DNA of 64,000 bases from Paeniglutamicibacter sulfureus (GCF_030512175.1 NZ_JAULBL010000002.1:2044149-2108148), one strand, 5' to 3'. Shown: positions 7,458 to 17,930, counted from the first letter of the stretch. Numbers and translations are program-made. Notes: a model not told the origin generated them from the letters alone.

Positions 7458-9007
7458 GGCTCAAGCTGCTGCTGCTGAAGAACTCCTTCCGGCGCAGTCC
7501 CTGGCAATTGGTCGGCGTTGCCATCGGGGTGGTCTACGGGCTGGGCATGGTCGTGATGCTCGTATCGGGCACGGCGTACCTGGCGGATGTCGACCCGGCG
7601 CTGGCCAACACCATCCTGGTCTCCGCGGTCTCGCTCATCACCCTGGGCTGGGCGCTGATCCCGTTGATCGCCTTCGGGGTCGACCTGACCCTTGACCCGG
7701 CGCGCTTCACCACCTTCACGCTCTCGCGGCCCCGGCTGGCAACCGGACTGCTGCTCTCGGGCTTCATCGGGATACCGGGGCTGCTGACGTTGCTGCTGTT
7801 CGGCGGGCAGTTCCTGGCCTGGCGCCACCACCCCGCCACGTTGGCGGCCGCCGTCGTGGGAGGAGTGCTGGGTGCGTTGATGTGCCTGGCGCTTGCGCGG
7901 CTGACCACCACCTCGATGGCGCGGCTGACCGGTTCGCGGCGCTTCCGCGACGTCGCAGGGATCATCGCGATCATCCCGCTGATCCTGCTGGGGCCCATCA
8001 TCGGCTCGGCGGCCTCGGGCATCGAATCGGTGCTGGACTGGCTGCCGCGGGTCGTGGCGGTGCTGGGATTCACCCCGCTGGGCGTCTTCGCGGCGCTCCC
8101 CGGGGACCTGGCCGCCGGGGCCTGGGGGCTGGGCGTGCTGCGCCTGGCGCTAGGGTTTTCCTATCTTGGCGCGGTGATCTGGGCGTGGGAACGCGGTCTG
8201 CACCAGTCGATGGAGAACCCGATGGCGCCGCGCACCAGCTCCAAGCCCGTGGGCATGGGCGCGTTCGGCGTTTTCCCCGCGACCCCGGTCGGCGCCGTGG
8301 CGGCCCGGGCGCTGACGTATTGGCTCAAGGACCCGCGCTACGCCGCGTCCATCGTGGTTGTCCCGCTGATGCCGGTGCTGATCTGGTTTACGGCCTCCAA
8401 TTCCGGCTACCCCCAGGCCATGCTGGTCCTGGGGCCGCTGCTGGGGATCCTGATGGCGTTCTCGATTTCCGCCGACGTGTCCTACGATTCCACCGCCTTC
8501 TCGCTGCACCTGCTCACCGGGGTGCGCGGGGTCGCCGACCGGGCAGGGCGCGTGGTGGCCTGTGCCGTGTTGGCACTGCCGGTAACGCTACTGGCGGCCA
8601 TCCTGCCACCGGTGTTCCTGGACCGGACCGAGCTGCTGCCGGCGATCCTCGGGATTTCGCTGTGCGGACTGCTGGCCGGCCTCGGCGTGGCATCGGTGGC
8701 CTCGGCGCGCTTCACCTACGCGGTGCCGCTACCGGGTGAGAGCCCGTTCAAGACGCCTCCGGGCGCCGGCGCGCGGATGGCCATCGTGCAGCTGGCCACG
8801 TTCGCGATCATGTTCCTGCTCCTGCTGCCGGCCCTCGGACTGCTGGTGGCCCAGTTGCTGACGGGGAATGCGCTCTTCGGCTGGTTGGCACTGCTCGTGG
8901 GCGTGATGGAGGGCGCGGTGCTGCTGGCGGCGGGAATCCGCATCGGCGGGCGATGGCTCGAGGCCCGGCTGCCGGAGCTGATGCAGGCCGTCATGGTCAA
9001 CCGCTGA
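7439..9007 (+). CDS. ABC transporter membrane protein, 522 aa
   Basis: This is the partner permease of the ATPase that it overlaps by 19 nt. It has about twelve hydrophobic spans across its length, in two groups separated by a soluble segment near residues 255-285 (HQSMENPMAPRTSSKPVG), so one polypeptide may supply both membrane halves. The start ATG follows within the last codons of the ATPase gene. The family is that of large actinobacterial transporter proteins next to a lone ATPase; antibiotic, lipid or peptide export is possible but not shown. No substrate-binding protein is nearby, which argues for export rather than import. Confidence 0.82.
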   Translation: MVAHLLRLKLLLLKNSFRRSPWQLVGVAIGVVYGLGMVVMLVSGTAYLADVDPALANTILVSAVSLITLGWALIPLIAFGVDLTLDPARFTTFTLSRPRLATGLLLSGFIGIPGLLTLLLFGGQFLAWRHHPATLAAAVVGGVLGALMCLALARLTTTSMARLTGSRRFRDVAGIIAIIPLILLGPIIGSAASGIESVLDWLPRVVAVLGFTPLGVFAALPGDLAAGAWGLGVLRLALGFSYLGAVIWAWERGLHQSMENPMAPRTSSKPVGMGAFGVFPATPVGAVAARALTYWLKDPRYAASIVVVPLMPVLIWFTASNSGYPQAMLVLGPLLGILMAFSISADVSYDSTAFSLHLLTGVRGVADRAGRVVACAVLALPVTLLAAILPPVFLDRTELLPAILGISLCGLLAGLGVASVASARFTYAVPLPGESPFKTPPGAGARMAIVQLATFAIMFLLLLPALGLLVAQLLTGNALFGWLALLVGVMEGAVLLAAGIRIGGRWLEARLPELMQAVMVNR

Positions 9008-9078
9008 GGCAACGGTGCGATGCACCGCACGCGGCGAATCTGCCGGAAGTTGATCAATCCGTTGTTAGACTGGTGGAC

Positions 9079-9375
9079 ATGAGCATGCCCCTAGATCCGT
9101 TCCGAGATGACCCGCGCACTACCTCCGGCGGCGGTGCCACCACCATCGAGCGCACCGAGCAGGCCCAGGACGTCGAGGCCGGGGACCACGAGCGCTTTGC
9201 GCACTACGTGCGCAAGGAAAAGATCATGGAGTCGGCGCTTTCCGGCGATCCGGTCATTGCCCTGTGCGGCAAGGTGTGGATCCCGGGCCGCGACCCGCAG
9301 AAGTTCCCCGTGTGCCCCGAGTGCAAGGAAATCTACGAGGGCCTCACCGGTGGTGGGGACAAGGACAAGAAGTAA
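9079..9375 (+). CDS. DUF3039 domain protein, 98 aa
   Basis: This is a small actinobacterial protein of the DUF3039 family, function unknown. After an acidic N terminus (residues 1-40) it has the conserved core FAHYVRKEKIMES, then CGKVWIPGRD and CPECKEIYE, which together place three cysteines suitable for one metal site. The C terminus is GGGDKDKK. The start ATG lies 7 nt after TAGACT (9066-9071) and lacks a Shine-Dalgarno, so it is probably leaderless. A strong terminator follows at 9408-9451. The gene precedes the helicase at 9472 but is separated from it by that terminator. Confidence 0.85.
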   Translation: MSMPLDPFRDDPRTTSGGGATTIERTEQAQDVEAGDHERFAHYVRKEKIMESALSGDPVIALCGKVWIPGRDPQKFPVCPECKEIYEGLTGGGDKDKK

Positions 9376-9407
9376 TCATCTTCCACGCAGCGTAGGTTCA
9401 CACAGAA

Positions 9408-9451
9408 CCCCCTGGGGCGCGCCGGCCCGCGCCCCGGGGGGAAGCTTTTTT
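9408..9451 (+). terminator. Intrinsic terminator after the DUF3039 gene
   Basis: Arms 9408-9421 and 9428-9441 form a 14-bp GC-rich stem with one G-T wobble and a 6-base loop. Six T follow at 9446-9451. This is a canonical factor-independent terminator. Confidence 0.9.
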
Positions 9452-9471
9452 ATTGCCGTGGAGGTGTATGC

Positions 9472-11268
9472 ATGACCGATACCTTGTTCTCACTTGCAGA
9501 CAAGTTGCCCATGGAGGACCGTCTTCCTCCCGCCTACCCCGAACGGGCGGCCTGGGGCACCGGCCCCAAGCTCCGCGCCTGGCAGGCCGAGGCGCTGGAC
9601 AAGTACTTCACCGCCAATCCCCGCGACTTCATGGCCGTGGCGACCCCCGGCGCCGGCAAGACCACCTTCGCGCTGCGCCTGGCCAAGGTGCTGGTCGACG
9701 CCAAGACCGTCAACCGCATCATCGTGGTGGCCCCCACCGACCACCTCAAGAAGCAGTGGGCTGATGCCGCCGGCCGCGTGGGCCTGGCCATTGACCCGAA
9801 CTTCAAGAACTCCGACGGCAGGCACGGCGATGGCTACATCGGCGTCGTCGTCACCTACGCGCAGGTCGCCTCCAAGCCGATGCTGCACCGCGCCAAGACC
9901 GAGGCCGCCCGCACCCTGGTGATCCTGGACGAGATCCACCACGGCGGCGACGCACTTTCCTGGGGCGACGGCATCCGGGAGGCCTTCGAGCCGGCCACCC
10001 GCCGCCTGGCGCTGACCGGCACCCCCTTCCGCTCCGACACCGCGGCCATCCCCTTCGTCGAGTACGCCGAAGGTCCCGACGGCATCCGCCGTTCCAAGGC
10101 CGACTACACCTACGGCTACGGCCAGGCCCTGCGCGACCACGTGGTGCGCCCGGTGCTGTTCATGGCCTATTCCGGGTCCATGCGCTGGAAGACCAGCTCC
10201 GGCGAGGAAATGGAGGCCCAGCTTGGCGAGGGCTTCACCAAGGACATCACCGCGCACGCCTGGCGCACCGCCCTTGACCCGGCGGGGGACTGGATTCCCT
10301 CGGTGCTCGCGGCCGCCGACAAGCGCCTGACCCGGGTCCGCCGCACCGTGCCGGACGCCGGTGCCCTGGTGATCGCCACCGACCACGAGGACGCGCGCGG
10401 CTACGCCGAGCAGTTGGAGAAGATCTGCGGCGAGAAGGTCACCGTGATCCTGTCCGACGACGCCGGCGCCTCGAAGAAGATCGACGAGTTCTCCGCCGGT
10501 GATTCGCGCTGGATGGTCGCGGTGCGCATGGTGTCCGAGGGCGTCGACGTGCCCCGGCTGTGCGTGGGCGTCTACGCCACCTCCACCTCCACCCCGCTCT
10601 TCTTCGCCCAGGCCATCGGCCGCTACGTGCGCAGCCGAAAGCGCGGCGAGGTCGCCTCGATCTTCCTGCCCTCGGTGCCGGTGCTGATGGCGCTGGCGAA
10701 CGAGATGGAGACCGAGCGCGACCACGCGCTGGACCGCCCGGAGAAGCACTTCCAGGACCCGGACTACAACCCCGAGGACGACCTGGTCGCCGAGGCCAAC
10801 CGCGAGGAAAAGGCCAGCGACGAGCTGAACAAGCAGAAGTTCGAGGCGCTGAACTCCAACGCCTCCTTCGACCGGGTGCTCTTTGACGGCGGCGAGTTCG
10901 GCACCGGCGGCGCCGTGGGATCCGAGGAGGAGGAAGACTTCCTGGGCATCCCCGGGCTGCTGGACGCCGACCAGGTGGGCGTGCTGCTGCGCCAGCGCCA
11001 GGCCGAACAGGTCTCCCGGCGCAAGGTGCGCAAGGGCGCCGAGGAGGCCGCGGCCGCACCGGTGGTCGATCACCGGGCGCTGATGGAGATGCGCTCGACG
11101 CTCTCCAAGAACGTCTCGGCCTGGAGCGCGCGCACCGGCACCCCGCACGGGGTCATCCACACCAAGCTGCGCGAGGTGTGCGGCGGGCCGGCCGTCGCCC
11201 AGGCCAATGCCGAGCAGCTGCAGAAGCGGCTGAACAAGCTGCAGGGCTGGTTCATCGGCAAGAAATGA
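9472..11268 (+). CDS. DEAD/DEAH-box helicase, 598 aa
   Basis: This is a superfamily 2 helicase. Motif I is ATPGAGKTT near residue 60, motif II is DEIHH near 155, motif III is ALTGTPFRSD near 180, and motif VI is QAIGRYVRSRK near 385. The C-terminal ~200 residues are acidic then basic and do not match a known accessory domain, though the end (MEMRSTLSKNVSAWSARTG to HTKLREVCGG) looks like a small compact domain. Actinobacteria carry one such protein per genome, probably acting in DNA repair or nucleic-acid remodelling; the exact role is not known to me. GAGGTG 6 nt before the ATG is a good ribosome site. A hairpin terminator follows. Confidence 0.87.
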   Translation: MTDTLFSLADKLPMEDRLPPAYPERAAWGTGPKLRAWQAEALDKYFTANPRDFMAVATPGAGKTTFALRLAKVLVDAKTVNRIIVVAPTDHLKKQWADAAGRVGLAIDPNFKNSDGRHGDGYIGVVVTYAQVASKPMLHRAKTEAARTLVILDEIHHGGDALSWGDGIREAFEPATRRLALTGTPFRSDTAAIPFVEYAEGPDGIRRSKADYTYGYGQALRDHVVRPVLFMAYSGSMRWKTSSGEEMEAQLGEGFTKDITAHAWRTALDPAGDWIPSVLAAADKRLTRVRRTVPDAGALVIATDHEDARGYAEQLEKICGEKVTVILSDDAGASKKIDEFSAGDSRWMVAVRMVSEGVDVPRLCVGVYATSTSTPLFFAQAIGRYVRSRKRGEVASIFLPSVPVLMALANEMETERDHALDRPEKHFQDPDYNPEDDLVAEANREEKASDELNKQKFEALNSNASFDRVLFDGGEFGTGGAVGSEEEEDFLGIPGLLDADQVGVLLRQRQAEQVSRRKVRKGAEEAAAAPVVDHRALMEMRSTLSKNVSAWSARTGTPHGVIHTKLREVCGGPAVAQANAEQLQKRLNKLQGWFIGKK

Positions 11269-11283
11269 TCGCTTAATGTAGTC

Positions 11284-11326
11284 GGCGGCCCGGTGTGTTG
11301 GATGCTCTCCAACGCACCGGGCCGCC
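11284..11326 (+). terminator. 18-bp hairpin terminator after the helicase gene
   Basis: Arms 11284-11301 and 11309-11326 pair over 18 bp with a single G-T wobble and a 7-base loop. There is no long T-run (TTT at 11331). It lies between convergent genes (stops at 11268 and 11384), so it may act in both directions. Confidence 0.75.
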
Positions 11327-11383
11327 GGCATTTCGTGTACCGCCTGGTGCGGCGTCCGAAATGGACCCTGGCTCGGCGCGGGC

Positions 11384-12019
11384 CTAGCCCAGGGACAGGA
11401 CGGTGACCTCGGCGTCGCGCAGTTCCTGCAGCACCCCGGGGGCGTTCGCCGGATGCACCGCAGCGGTCAGCGGGGCGATGACGGTGGTGGCGAAGCCCTG
11501 TGACTTGGCATCCAGGGCCGTGGCGCGCACACAGTAGTCGGTGGCGATGCCCACGATGTCCACCGCGGCGATGTCCTGTCTGCGCAGCCAGTCGCCCAGC
11601 AGCTCACCGCCCTCGTCGGCCACGTCGTCCTCGTCCGCGGACAAGCGGCCCTCGAAGCCGGAATACGCTGCCGCGTAACGGCCCTTGCGGAAATGGTGCT
11701 GGATGTAGCCGGCAGCCGCGGACAGCTCCGGGTGCAGCGCGGCACCTTCCGTTGCGGCAACGCAGTGCACCGGCCAGGAGTCGATGAAGTCAGGGGAATC
11801 GGAGAAATGGGACCCCGGATCGATGTGCCAATCCTGGGTTGCCACCACCGCCGCGTAGCTGTCGGCGCGCTCGCGCAGTACGGTGGCGATGGACGCGGCC
11901 ACGGCGGCCCCGCCCTCCACGCCGAGGCTTCCGCCCTCGCAGAAATCGTTCTGGACATCCACGATGATCAATGCCCGTGCCGCAGGTTGTTCCGGCACGC
12001 TGGTTGATTCCTGGGTCAT
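11384..12019 (-). CDS. pncA: Nicotinamidase (isochorismatase family), 211 aa
   Basis: PncA hydrolyses nicotinamide to nicotinate and ammonia in the NAD salvage pathway. The catalytic triad is visible as Asp21 (IIVDVQNDF), Lys112 (HHFRKGRYA) and Cys163 (ATDYCVRAT). The metal ligands appear as Asp63, His65 and His71 in TQDWHIDPGSHF. The length is normal. It lies 21 nt downstream of pncB on the same strand, so the two enzymes acting in sequence are probably co-transcribed. The ATG at 12019 is preceded by GAGAGGAAG. The family also includes other amidohydrolases, but the triad, the metal site and the neighbour make nicotinamidase very likely. Confidence 0.92.
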   Translation of the reverse strand: MTQESTSVPEQPAARALIIVDVQNDFCEGGSLGVEGGAAVAASIATVLRERADSYAAVVATQDWHIDPGSHFSDSPDFIDSWPVHCVAATEGAALHPELSAAAGYIQHHFRKGRYAAAYSGFEGRLSADEDDVADEGGELLGDWLRRQDIAAVDIVGIATDYCVRATALDAKSQGFATTVIAPLTAAVHPANAPGVLQELRDAEVTVLSLG

Positions 12020-12040
12020 GATGGCTTCCTCTCGCTGTTC

Positions 12041-13354
12041 TCAGTTCTCGTCAATGAATCGGGTGCCGATCACCGGTTCGCCGCGCTGCAGGCGGCGGGA
12101 GCTGCCGGGCATTTCCTGGATGGAGTCGTGGTGGCGCTTGGTGGCGCGGTGCACGCCCGCGGCACCGGTGAATGCCTCGTCGATGACCCCGTTTTCAACA
12201 AATTGTGTCAGCAAGGCCCGGTCGTTCGCGTCGGAAGCGGGCACCTCGCCCACGCCGATCAATTCCTCGGTGGCTCGGCCGCGCTCGTTGAGCAGGCGCA
12301 CGGCGAACTTGCGTCCGCCCACCGAGACCTTGTTCTTGGCGGCCTTGGCAACGTCCACGTAGTCGCCCGCGTCGTTCTTGCGGGACACCAGCTTGTAGAC
12401 CATCGATGCCGTCGGGTGCCCGGAGCCGGTGACCAGCGAGGTGCCCACGCCGTAGGCATCCACCGGTGCGGATTGGAGGGCCGCGATGGCGTATTCGTCG
12501 AGGTCTGAGGTGACCATGATGCGGGTGTTCTCGTTGCCCAGGTCATCGAGCAGGGTGCGCACCCAGCGGGCCTGTTCCACCAGGTCCCCCGAATCAAGGC
12601 GCACGGCGCCCAGCCCGGGGCCGGCCACCTCCACCGCGGTGCGCACGCCCTGCTCCACGTCGTAGGTGTCAACCAGCAGGGCGGTGCCCACGCCCATCGA
12701 GGCGACCTGCGCCTCGAATGCTGCGCGTTCGGAATCGTGCAGCAGCGTGAAGGAATGAGCGGCGGTGCCCACGGTCTTGAGGCCGTAGCGGTGCCCGGCC
12801 TCGAGGTTCGATGTCGAGTCGAACCCGGCGATGATCGCGGCGCGGGCGGCGGCGACAGCGGATTCCTCGTGGGTGCGGCGCGAACCCATCTCGATGCACG
12901 GGCGGGTTCCGGCGGAGGCGATCATGCGCGAGGCCGCGGAGGCGATGGCCGAATCGTGGTTCAGCGCCGAAAGGATGAAGGTCTCCAGCACGCAGGCCTC
13001 GGCGAAGGTCGACTCGACAATCATCACGGGGGAGTACGGGAAGTAGATTTCCCCCTCGGCGTAACCATGGATGTTGCCGCTGAATTTGAAGTCTTCGAGG
13101 TACTTGATGGTGGTGGCGTCCACGACCTTGGTGTCGGAGAGAAAGCGCAGTTGTTCGTCGCCGAAGCGGAACTCCTTGATGCCCTCAAGGACCCTGCCGG
13201 TCCCGGCCAGCACGCCGTAGCGCCGCCCATCGGGCAGGCGGCGGGCGAAGGCCTCGAAGACGCTGGGGCGGTGCGCCGCTCCCGAGTGCAGGGAAGCCTG
13301 CAGCATCGTCAGTTCGTAGTGGTCGGTAAACAGGGAGGTGGGCTGCTGCCACAT
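12041..13354 (-). CDS. pncB: Nicotinate phosphoribosyltransferase, 437 aa
   Basis: PncB converts nicotinate and PRPP (with ATP) to nicotinate mononucleotide. The N terminus TSLFTDHYELTMLQA is the hallmark of the actinobacterial enzyme. Other conserved parts are LETFILSALNHDSAIAS, the MGSRRTHEESA segment, and VRLDSGDLVEQARWVR in the phosphate-binding region. Length fits the family. The ATG at 13354 is preceded by AGGAG about 11 nt upstream; the frame stays open for another ~200 codons but that part is non-conserved and overlaps the divergent clpS promoter. It is followed by pncA and diverges from clpS. Confidence 0.93.
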   Translation of the reverse strand: MWQQPTSLFTDHYELTMLQASLHSGAAHRPSVFEAFARRLPDGRRYGVLAGTGRVLEGIKEFRFGDEQLRFLSDTKVVDATTIKYLEDFKFSGNIHGYAEGEIYFPYSPVMIVESTFAEACVLETFILSALNHDSAIASAASRMIASAGTRPCIEMGSRRTHEESAVAAARAAIIAGFDSTSNLEAGHRYGLKTVGTAAHSFTLLHDSERAAFEAQVASMGVGTALLVDTYDVEQGVRTAVEVAGPGLGAVRLDSGDLVEQARWVRTLLDDLGNENTRIMVTSDLDEYAIAALQSAPVDAYGVGTSLVTGSGHPTASMVYKLVSRKNDAGDYVDVAKAAKNKVSVGGRKFAVRLLNERGRATEELIGVGEVPASDANDRALLTQFVENGVIDEAFTGAAGVHRATKRHHDSIQEMPGSSRRLQRGEPVIGTRFIDEN

Positions 13355-13630
13355 GGCCGGGGGGCTCCTCGCGACGGGGGGACTGGGGCAATGGAATGCC
13401 GGACTGGTTTGCACCGTTATCGGGCGTCGGGTGCCGGATCCGGGCCGCCGCAGGTGGCGGGGCGAAACCGGGTCTGCGGCATAAACGCTAGTAGATACTC
13501 TAGACCCGGCACCGGTTCCATGCCGCGTTGGTTCACGTGAGTCGTCGCCTTGCGCTTTTGGAGCAGTTGTGTCCACGGCCCGGTTGGCGCCCGGTTCGCA
13601 TCCGAGGCGGCCGGTCGTAGAATGGTGAGT

Positions 13631-13936
13631 ATGCCAACCATGACTGCGATGCCCGATGTGCTTGAGCACGTAGAGCAGGCACAAGCACACGAACTCGACC
13701 AGCCCTACATCTTGATCGTCTGGAACGACCCGGTCAACCTGATGAGCTACGTCAGCTTTGTCTTCCGCTCCTACTTCGGATACAACGAGGCCAAGGCCGA
13801 GAAGCTGATGATGCAGGTCCACCAGGAGGGCCGCAGCGTGGTCGCCACCGGCAACCGCGAGAAGATCGAGGCCGACGTTGCCGCCATGCACGGGTTCGGG
13901 CTGTGGGCCACCTTGTCCAAGGCGGACGCAGCCTAG
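13631..13936 (+). CDS. clpS: ClpS, ATP-dependent Clp protease adaptor, 101 aa
   Basis: ClpS delivers N-degron substrates to ClpAP/ClpCP. The core reads PYILIVWNDPVNLMSYV (the NDPVN loop holds the N-degron pocket), then YFGYNEAKAEKLMMQVHQEG and GNREKIEADVAAMHGFGLWAT. TAGAAT at 13618-13623 is followed by 7 nt and ATG at 13631, suggesting a leaderless start. Alternative ATGs at 13622 and 13640 cannot be excluded. It starts the conserved actinobacterial run clpS-DUF2017-murI and is divergent from pncB. Confidence 0.93.
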   Translation: MPTMTAMPDVLEHVEQAQAHELDQPYILIVWNDPVNLMSYVSFVFRSYFGYNEAKAEKLMMQVHQEGRSVVATGNREKIEADVAAMHGFGLWATLSKADAA

Positions 13937-13938
13937 AT

Positions 13939-14508
13939 ATGGCACGGGCATTCAAGAACACCATGCGCGGGTTCTCCGCGTCCCTCGAAGCCGCCGAACG
14001 CCAGCTGCTGCGCGGTCTCTTTGAGGACGTCATCACGTTGCTGGAGCCCCAGCGGGCCGACGACGAGGATCCGCTCTATGCGCTGGTCGGCCTGGATCCG
14101 AACTCCCACAAGGAAGACTTCGCCGCACCGAGTGACCGGGCCACCAAGCGCCTGTTGCCGGACGCCGACCCCGAGGATGCCGCCGCATCGCTGGAATTTC
14201 GCAGGCTCTCGGAGCGCGGGATCCGTGAACGCAAGATCGGGGCGCTGCGCGAGGCCGCCCTGCTGATGGAGTCCGGAAGCATCCTGCTCAACGAGCAGAC
14301 GGCGCCGCGCTTCGCCGCAGCGGTCAACGACGTGCGCCTGGTGCTGGCCGAACGGCTTGGCCTGGAAAGCGAGGAAGACGCCGAGCGCATCCATGCGCAG
14401 GACGATTGGTCGAAGGCCGAAACCGTCGACGAATACCTTGCGCTGGTCTACAACTTCGTCACCTGGTTGCAGGAATCCCTGATGCAGGCCATGCTCAAGT
14501 CCTTGTGA
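13939..14508 (+). CDS. DUF2017 family protein, 189 aa
   Basis: DUF2017 proteins nearly always follow clpS in actinobacteria; their function is unknown, and association with ClpS/Clp proteolysis is inferred only from that neighbourhood. The protein is soluble and alpha-helical, beginning MARAFKNTMRGFSASLEAAER and containing LLRGLFEDVITLLEP near residue 30 and ESEEDAERIHAQDDW near 150. It starts 2 nt after the clpS stop, so the two are co-transcribed and probably translationally coupled. I see no signal peptide or membrane span. Confidence 0.88.
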   Translation: MARAFKNTMRGFSASLEAAERQLLRGLFEDVITLLEPQRADDEDPLYALVGLDPNSHKEDFAAPSDRATKRLLPDADPEDAAASLEFRRLSERGIRERKIGALREAALLMESGSILLNEQTAPRFAAAVNDVRLVLAERLGLESEEDAERIHAQDDWSKAETVDEYLALVYNFVTWLQESLMQAMLKSL

Positions 14509-14573
14509 GCTGGGCTACAGTGTGTCGCACGTGCTAGCTGTTGGCGTTGAAAACCACGTAGGCTTCGTAGACC

Positions 14574-15503
14574 ATGACAAGTGTGTCCTCTAGCGAGAAT
14601 CGAACATCAGAGCGACCCCATCCGAATGCCCCGCTGGGTATCTTCGACTCGGGGGTCGGCGGCCTGACCGTTTCCCGCGCCATTATTGACCAGCTTCCCG
14701 GTGAATCCACGATGTACGTCGGGGACACCGCGAATTCGCCCTATGGGCCGCTTCCCATCGCCGAGGTGCGGGCGAATGCGCTGGGGGTGATGGACGAACT
14801 CGTCGACGCCGGCGTCAAGCTGCTGGTGATTGCCTGCAACTCCGCCTCCGCCGCGGTGCTGCGCGATGCCCGCGAACGCTACACCGCCCGCTACGGGATT
14901 CCCGTGGTCGAAGTGATCCAGCCCGCGGTGCGCCGCGCCGTCGCCGCCACCCGCAATGGGAAGATCGGGGTCATCGGCACCCAGGCCACCGTCGGGTCCC
15001 GCGCCTACGAGGATGCCTTCGCCGCCGCCCCGCACTACTCCATCACCTCCGTCGCCTGCCCGCGCTTCGTCGAGTTTGTCGAAAACGGGATCACCACCGG
15101 GGCAGAGCTCATGGAGACGGCCGAGGCCTACCTGGCGCCGCTCAAGGCAGCCGGCGTGGACACGCTGGTGCTGGGCTGCACCCACTACCCGCTGCTGACC
15201 GGCGTGATCTCCTACGTCATGGGCGAGGACGTCACCCTGGTCTCCAGCGCCGAGGAAACCGCGAAGGACGTCTACCGCGCGCTAATGCAGCACGACCTGG
15301 CGCGCACCGAGGAGCAGGCGCCCACGCACCAGTTCCTGTCCACCGGCGACTCCGATAGTTTTGAGATCCTGGCCAGGCGCTTCCTGGGCCCGGAAGTACT
15401 CGCGGTCGAGCAAGTCGACCACGTGGCCGCCCACTACCCGACCGGCTCCATCGCGATGATTACCCCGCAGATGGTGGCTCTTTCGAAAGCGAGTGCCTCA
15501 TGA
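14574..15503 (+). CDS. murI: Glutamate racemase, 309 aa
   Basis: MurI interconverts L- and D-glutamate, providing D-Glu for peptidoglycan. Motifs are [16 protein letters not shown] near residue 22, NSPYGPL near 54, and the two catalytic cysteines Cys88 (VIACNSAS) and Cys202 (LGCTHYPLL). The first ~20 residues are extra and unconserved. A TAGGCT hexamer at 14559-14564 precedes the ATG by 9 nt and no Shine-Dalgarno is obvious. The gene overlaps the following MBL-fold gene by 4 nt (ATGA). Confidence 0.95.
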   Translation: MTSVSSSENRTSERPHPNAPLGIFDSGVGGLTVSRAIIDQLPGESTMYVGDTANSPYGPLPIAEVRANALGVMDELVDAGVKLLVIACNSASAAVLRDARERYTARYGIPVVEVIQPAVRRAVAATRNGKIGVIGTQATVGSRAYEDAFAAAPHYSITSVACPRFVEFVENGITTGAELMETAEAYLAPLKAAGVDTLVLGCTHYPLLTGVISYVMGEDVTLVSSAEETAKDVYRALMQHDLARTEEQAPTHQFLSTGDSDSFEILARRFLGPEVLAVEQVDHVAAHYPTGSIAMITPQMVALSKASAS

Positions 15504-16399
15504 AGCTGACCATCATCGGCTGCACCGGCTCGTTCCCCGGCCCGGGGTCGCCTGCCTCCTGCTACCTGGTCACCGCGTTCGACGGCGAACGGGACTGGAA
15601 GATCCTGCTCGACCTTGGCTCCGGTGCGCTGGGCGTGTTGCAACGCTATGCGGACATCAAGGACCTGGACGGAATCTTCATCTCCCACCTGCACCCGGAC
15701 CACTGCATGGATTTGTGCGGCATGCACGTGGCCATCCGCTGGGATCCCAACGGCTGGAACCGTGATCGGATGCTGGTGCACGGACCTGCTGCCACCGCGG
15801 ACCGGATGGCCACGGCCTACGGACTGCCGCTGGATGAGGGCATGCACCCCGACTACGACTTCCAGCACTGGAAATCCCGCCAGCCGGTGAAGATCGGCCC
15901 ATTTTCGATCACCCCCTACCCGGTGCTGCACCCCATCGAGGAGTCCTACGCATTCCGCGTCGAGGCGACCGAGCCGGTGGCCGACGGGTCGCTGCAGACC
16001 AGCGTGCTGACCTATTCGGGTGACACCGATGCCTGCCCCGAACTCGTCGAGGCGGCCCGGGGTGCCGACATGTTCCTGTGTGAGGCGGCCTTCGAGGAGG
16101 GCCGCGACGATGCGATCCACGGTGTGCACCTGACCGGGCGGCGCGCCGGCGAGGCGGCGGCCGAGGCCGGGGTCGAACGCCTGCTGTTGACCCACATCCC
16201 GGTGTGGACGGACATCAACACCGTGGTCAACGAGGCCAAGGAAGTCTACGACGGCGGCATCGCCGTGGCGGTCTCCGGGGTGACATACGGGGTGTTCTCC
16301 GGCTCGCAGCTGGGCACCCCCAAGTCGCTGCCGACCGCACCGGTCTCGATCGTGCGTTCGGCGCCGGCCCGCGAGTGGCCTGGCACCAGGAAGAACTAG
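15500..16399 (+). CDS. MBL-fold metal-dependent hydrolase, 299 aa
   Basis: This is a metallo-beta-lactamase-fold hydrolase of the RNase Z / phosphodiesterase-like subgroup. The N terminus is [20 protein letters not shown], and the metal motif HLHPDH appears near residue 66. Later ligand regions are [10 protein letters not shown] near 175, where the second-shell Asp lies, and LLTHIPVW near 230. Translational coupling to murI (4-nt overlap) and placement before rph are conserved in actinobacteria. The natural substrate is unknown; a role in tRNA 3' processing alongside RNase PH is possible but the family is broad. Confidence 0.88.
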   Translation: MKLTIIGCTGSFPGPGSPASCYLVTAFDGERDWKILLDLGSGALGVLQRYADIKDLDGIFISHLHPDHCMDLCGMHVAIRWDPNGWNRDRMLVHGPAATADRMATAYGLPLDEGMHPDYDFQHWKSRQPVKIGPFSITPYPVLHPIEESYAFRVEATEPVADGSLQTSVLTYSGDTDACPELVEAARGADMFLCEAAFEEGRDDAIHGVHLTGRRAGEAAAEAGVERLLLTHIPVWTDINTVVNEAKEVYDGGIAVAVSGVTYGVFSGSQLGTPKSLPTAPVSIVRSAPAREWPGTRKN

Positions 16400-16515
16400 C
16401 GCTTTCGCCTGGCTGCCGGTTTCCACATGTGGTGGTGCGTGTCAGGTGAGCTGCGGAACCGCATCGCCACACTGTCTCGACGGAACAGCTCGGCGTGACG
16501 ACTAGACTTGAAGCC

Positions 16516-17265
<750 letters not shown>

Positions 17266-17267
17266 GC

Positions 17268-17903
17268 ATGGGTGCCACCCCGCGTTTGGTGCTGGCCACG
17301 CACAACCAGGGCAAGCTGCGCGAACTGCGCGAGCTGCTGCGCGGGCAGGTCCCGGGGCTGGACGTGGACACACAGGTCGTCGACGCCGGTGCCGTGGGTG
17401 CGCCGGACGTCGTCGAGGACCAGGTGAGCTTCGAGGGCAACGCCCTGCTGAAGGCGCGTGCGGTGTGCGAGGCCACCGGCCTGGTTGCCATCGCCGACGA
17501 TTCGGGTCTCTCGGTCGATGTGCTTGGCGGGGCGCCGGGGATTTTCTCGGCCCGTTGGTCAGGGAAGCACGGTGATGACGAGGCGAACATCGACCTGCTG
17601 CTGGCCCAGCTGGGAGATATTTCCGATGAACACCGCGGGGCGTCCTTCGTGTGTGCCGCGGCGCTGGCCACCCCGGGCGGCTTTGTTGCCGTGGAGATGG
17701 GCCACCTGGCCGGGGTGCTGCTGCACGAACGGCGGGGGAACGGCGGCTTCGGCTACGACCCGATCCTGCAGCCCGATGGCTACGAGATCTCCGTGGCGGA
17801 ACTTTCCAGCGAGGAAAAGAATGCCATCAGCCACCGCGGACGTGCGTTCCGCGGCTTGCTGCCGCAGATCGTGAAGGCGTTGCAGGACCAAACCGCCAAG
17901 TAG
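17268..17903 (+). CDS. rdgB: XTP/dITP diphosphatase (RdgB/HAM1), 211 aa
   Basis: RdgB hydrolyses non-canonical purine nucleotides such as dITP and XTP, keeping them out of DNA. Conserved motifs are VLATHNQGKLRELRELL at the N terminus, SFEGNALLKARA near residue 53, DDSGLSVDVLGGAPG near 77, NGGFGYDPIL near 157 and SHRGRAFRGL near 188. It begins 2 nt after rph on the same transcript. A strong bidirectional terminator follows. Confidence 0.94.
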   Translation: MGATPRLVLATHNQGKLRELRELLRGQVPGLDVDTQVVDAGAVGAPDVVEDQVSFEGNALLKARAVCEATGLVAIADDSGLSVDVLGGAPGIFSARWSGKHGDDEANIDLLLAQLGDISDEHRGASFVCAAALATPGGFVAVEMGHLAGVLLHERRGNGGFGYDPILQPDGYEISVAELSSEEKNAISHRGRAFRGLLPQIVKALQDQTAK

Positions 17904-17930
17904 TCGTTGTTGCGCGTCTGGTGAGACACC

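Noticed and set aside
9490-11331. Long open frame of about 613 codons on the minus strand, antisense to the helicase
   Set aside because: It mirrors a GC-rich helicase gene, is composed of low-complexity Gly/Ala/Val/His, and has no known motif; the helicase on the plus strand has all its motifs.
13355-13951. In-frame upstream extension of pncB by about 200 codons
   Set aside because: Covers clpS on the other strand and lacks conserved sequence; PncB proteins start at the MWQQPTSLFTDHYEL segment.
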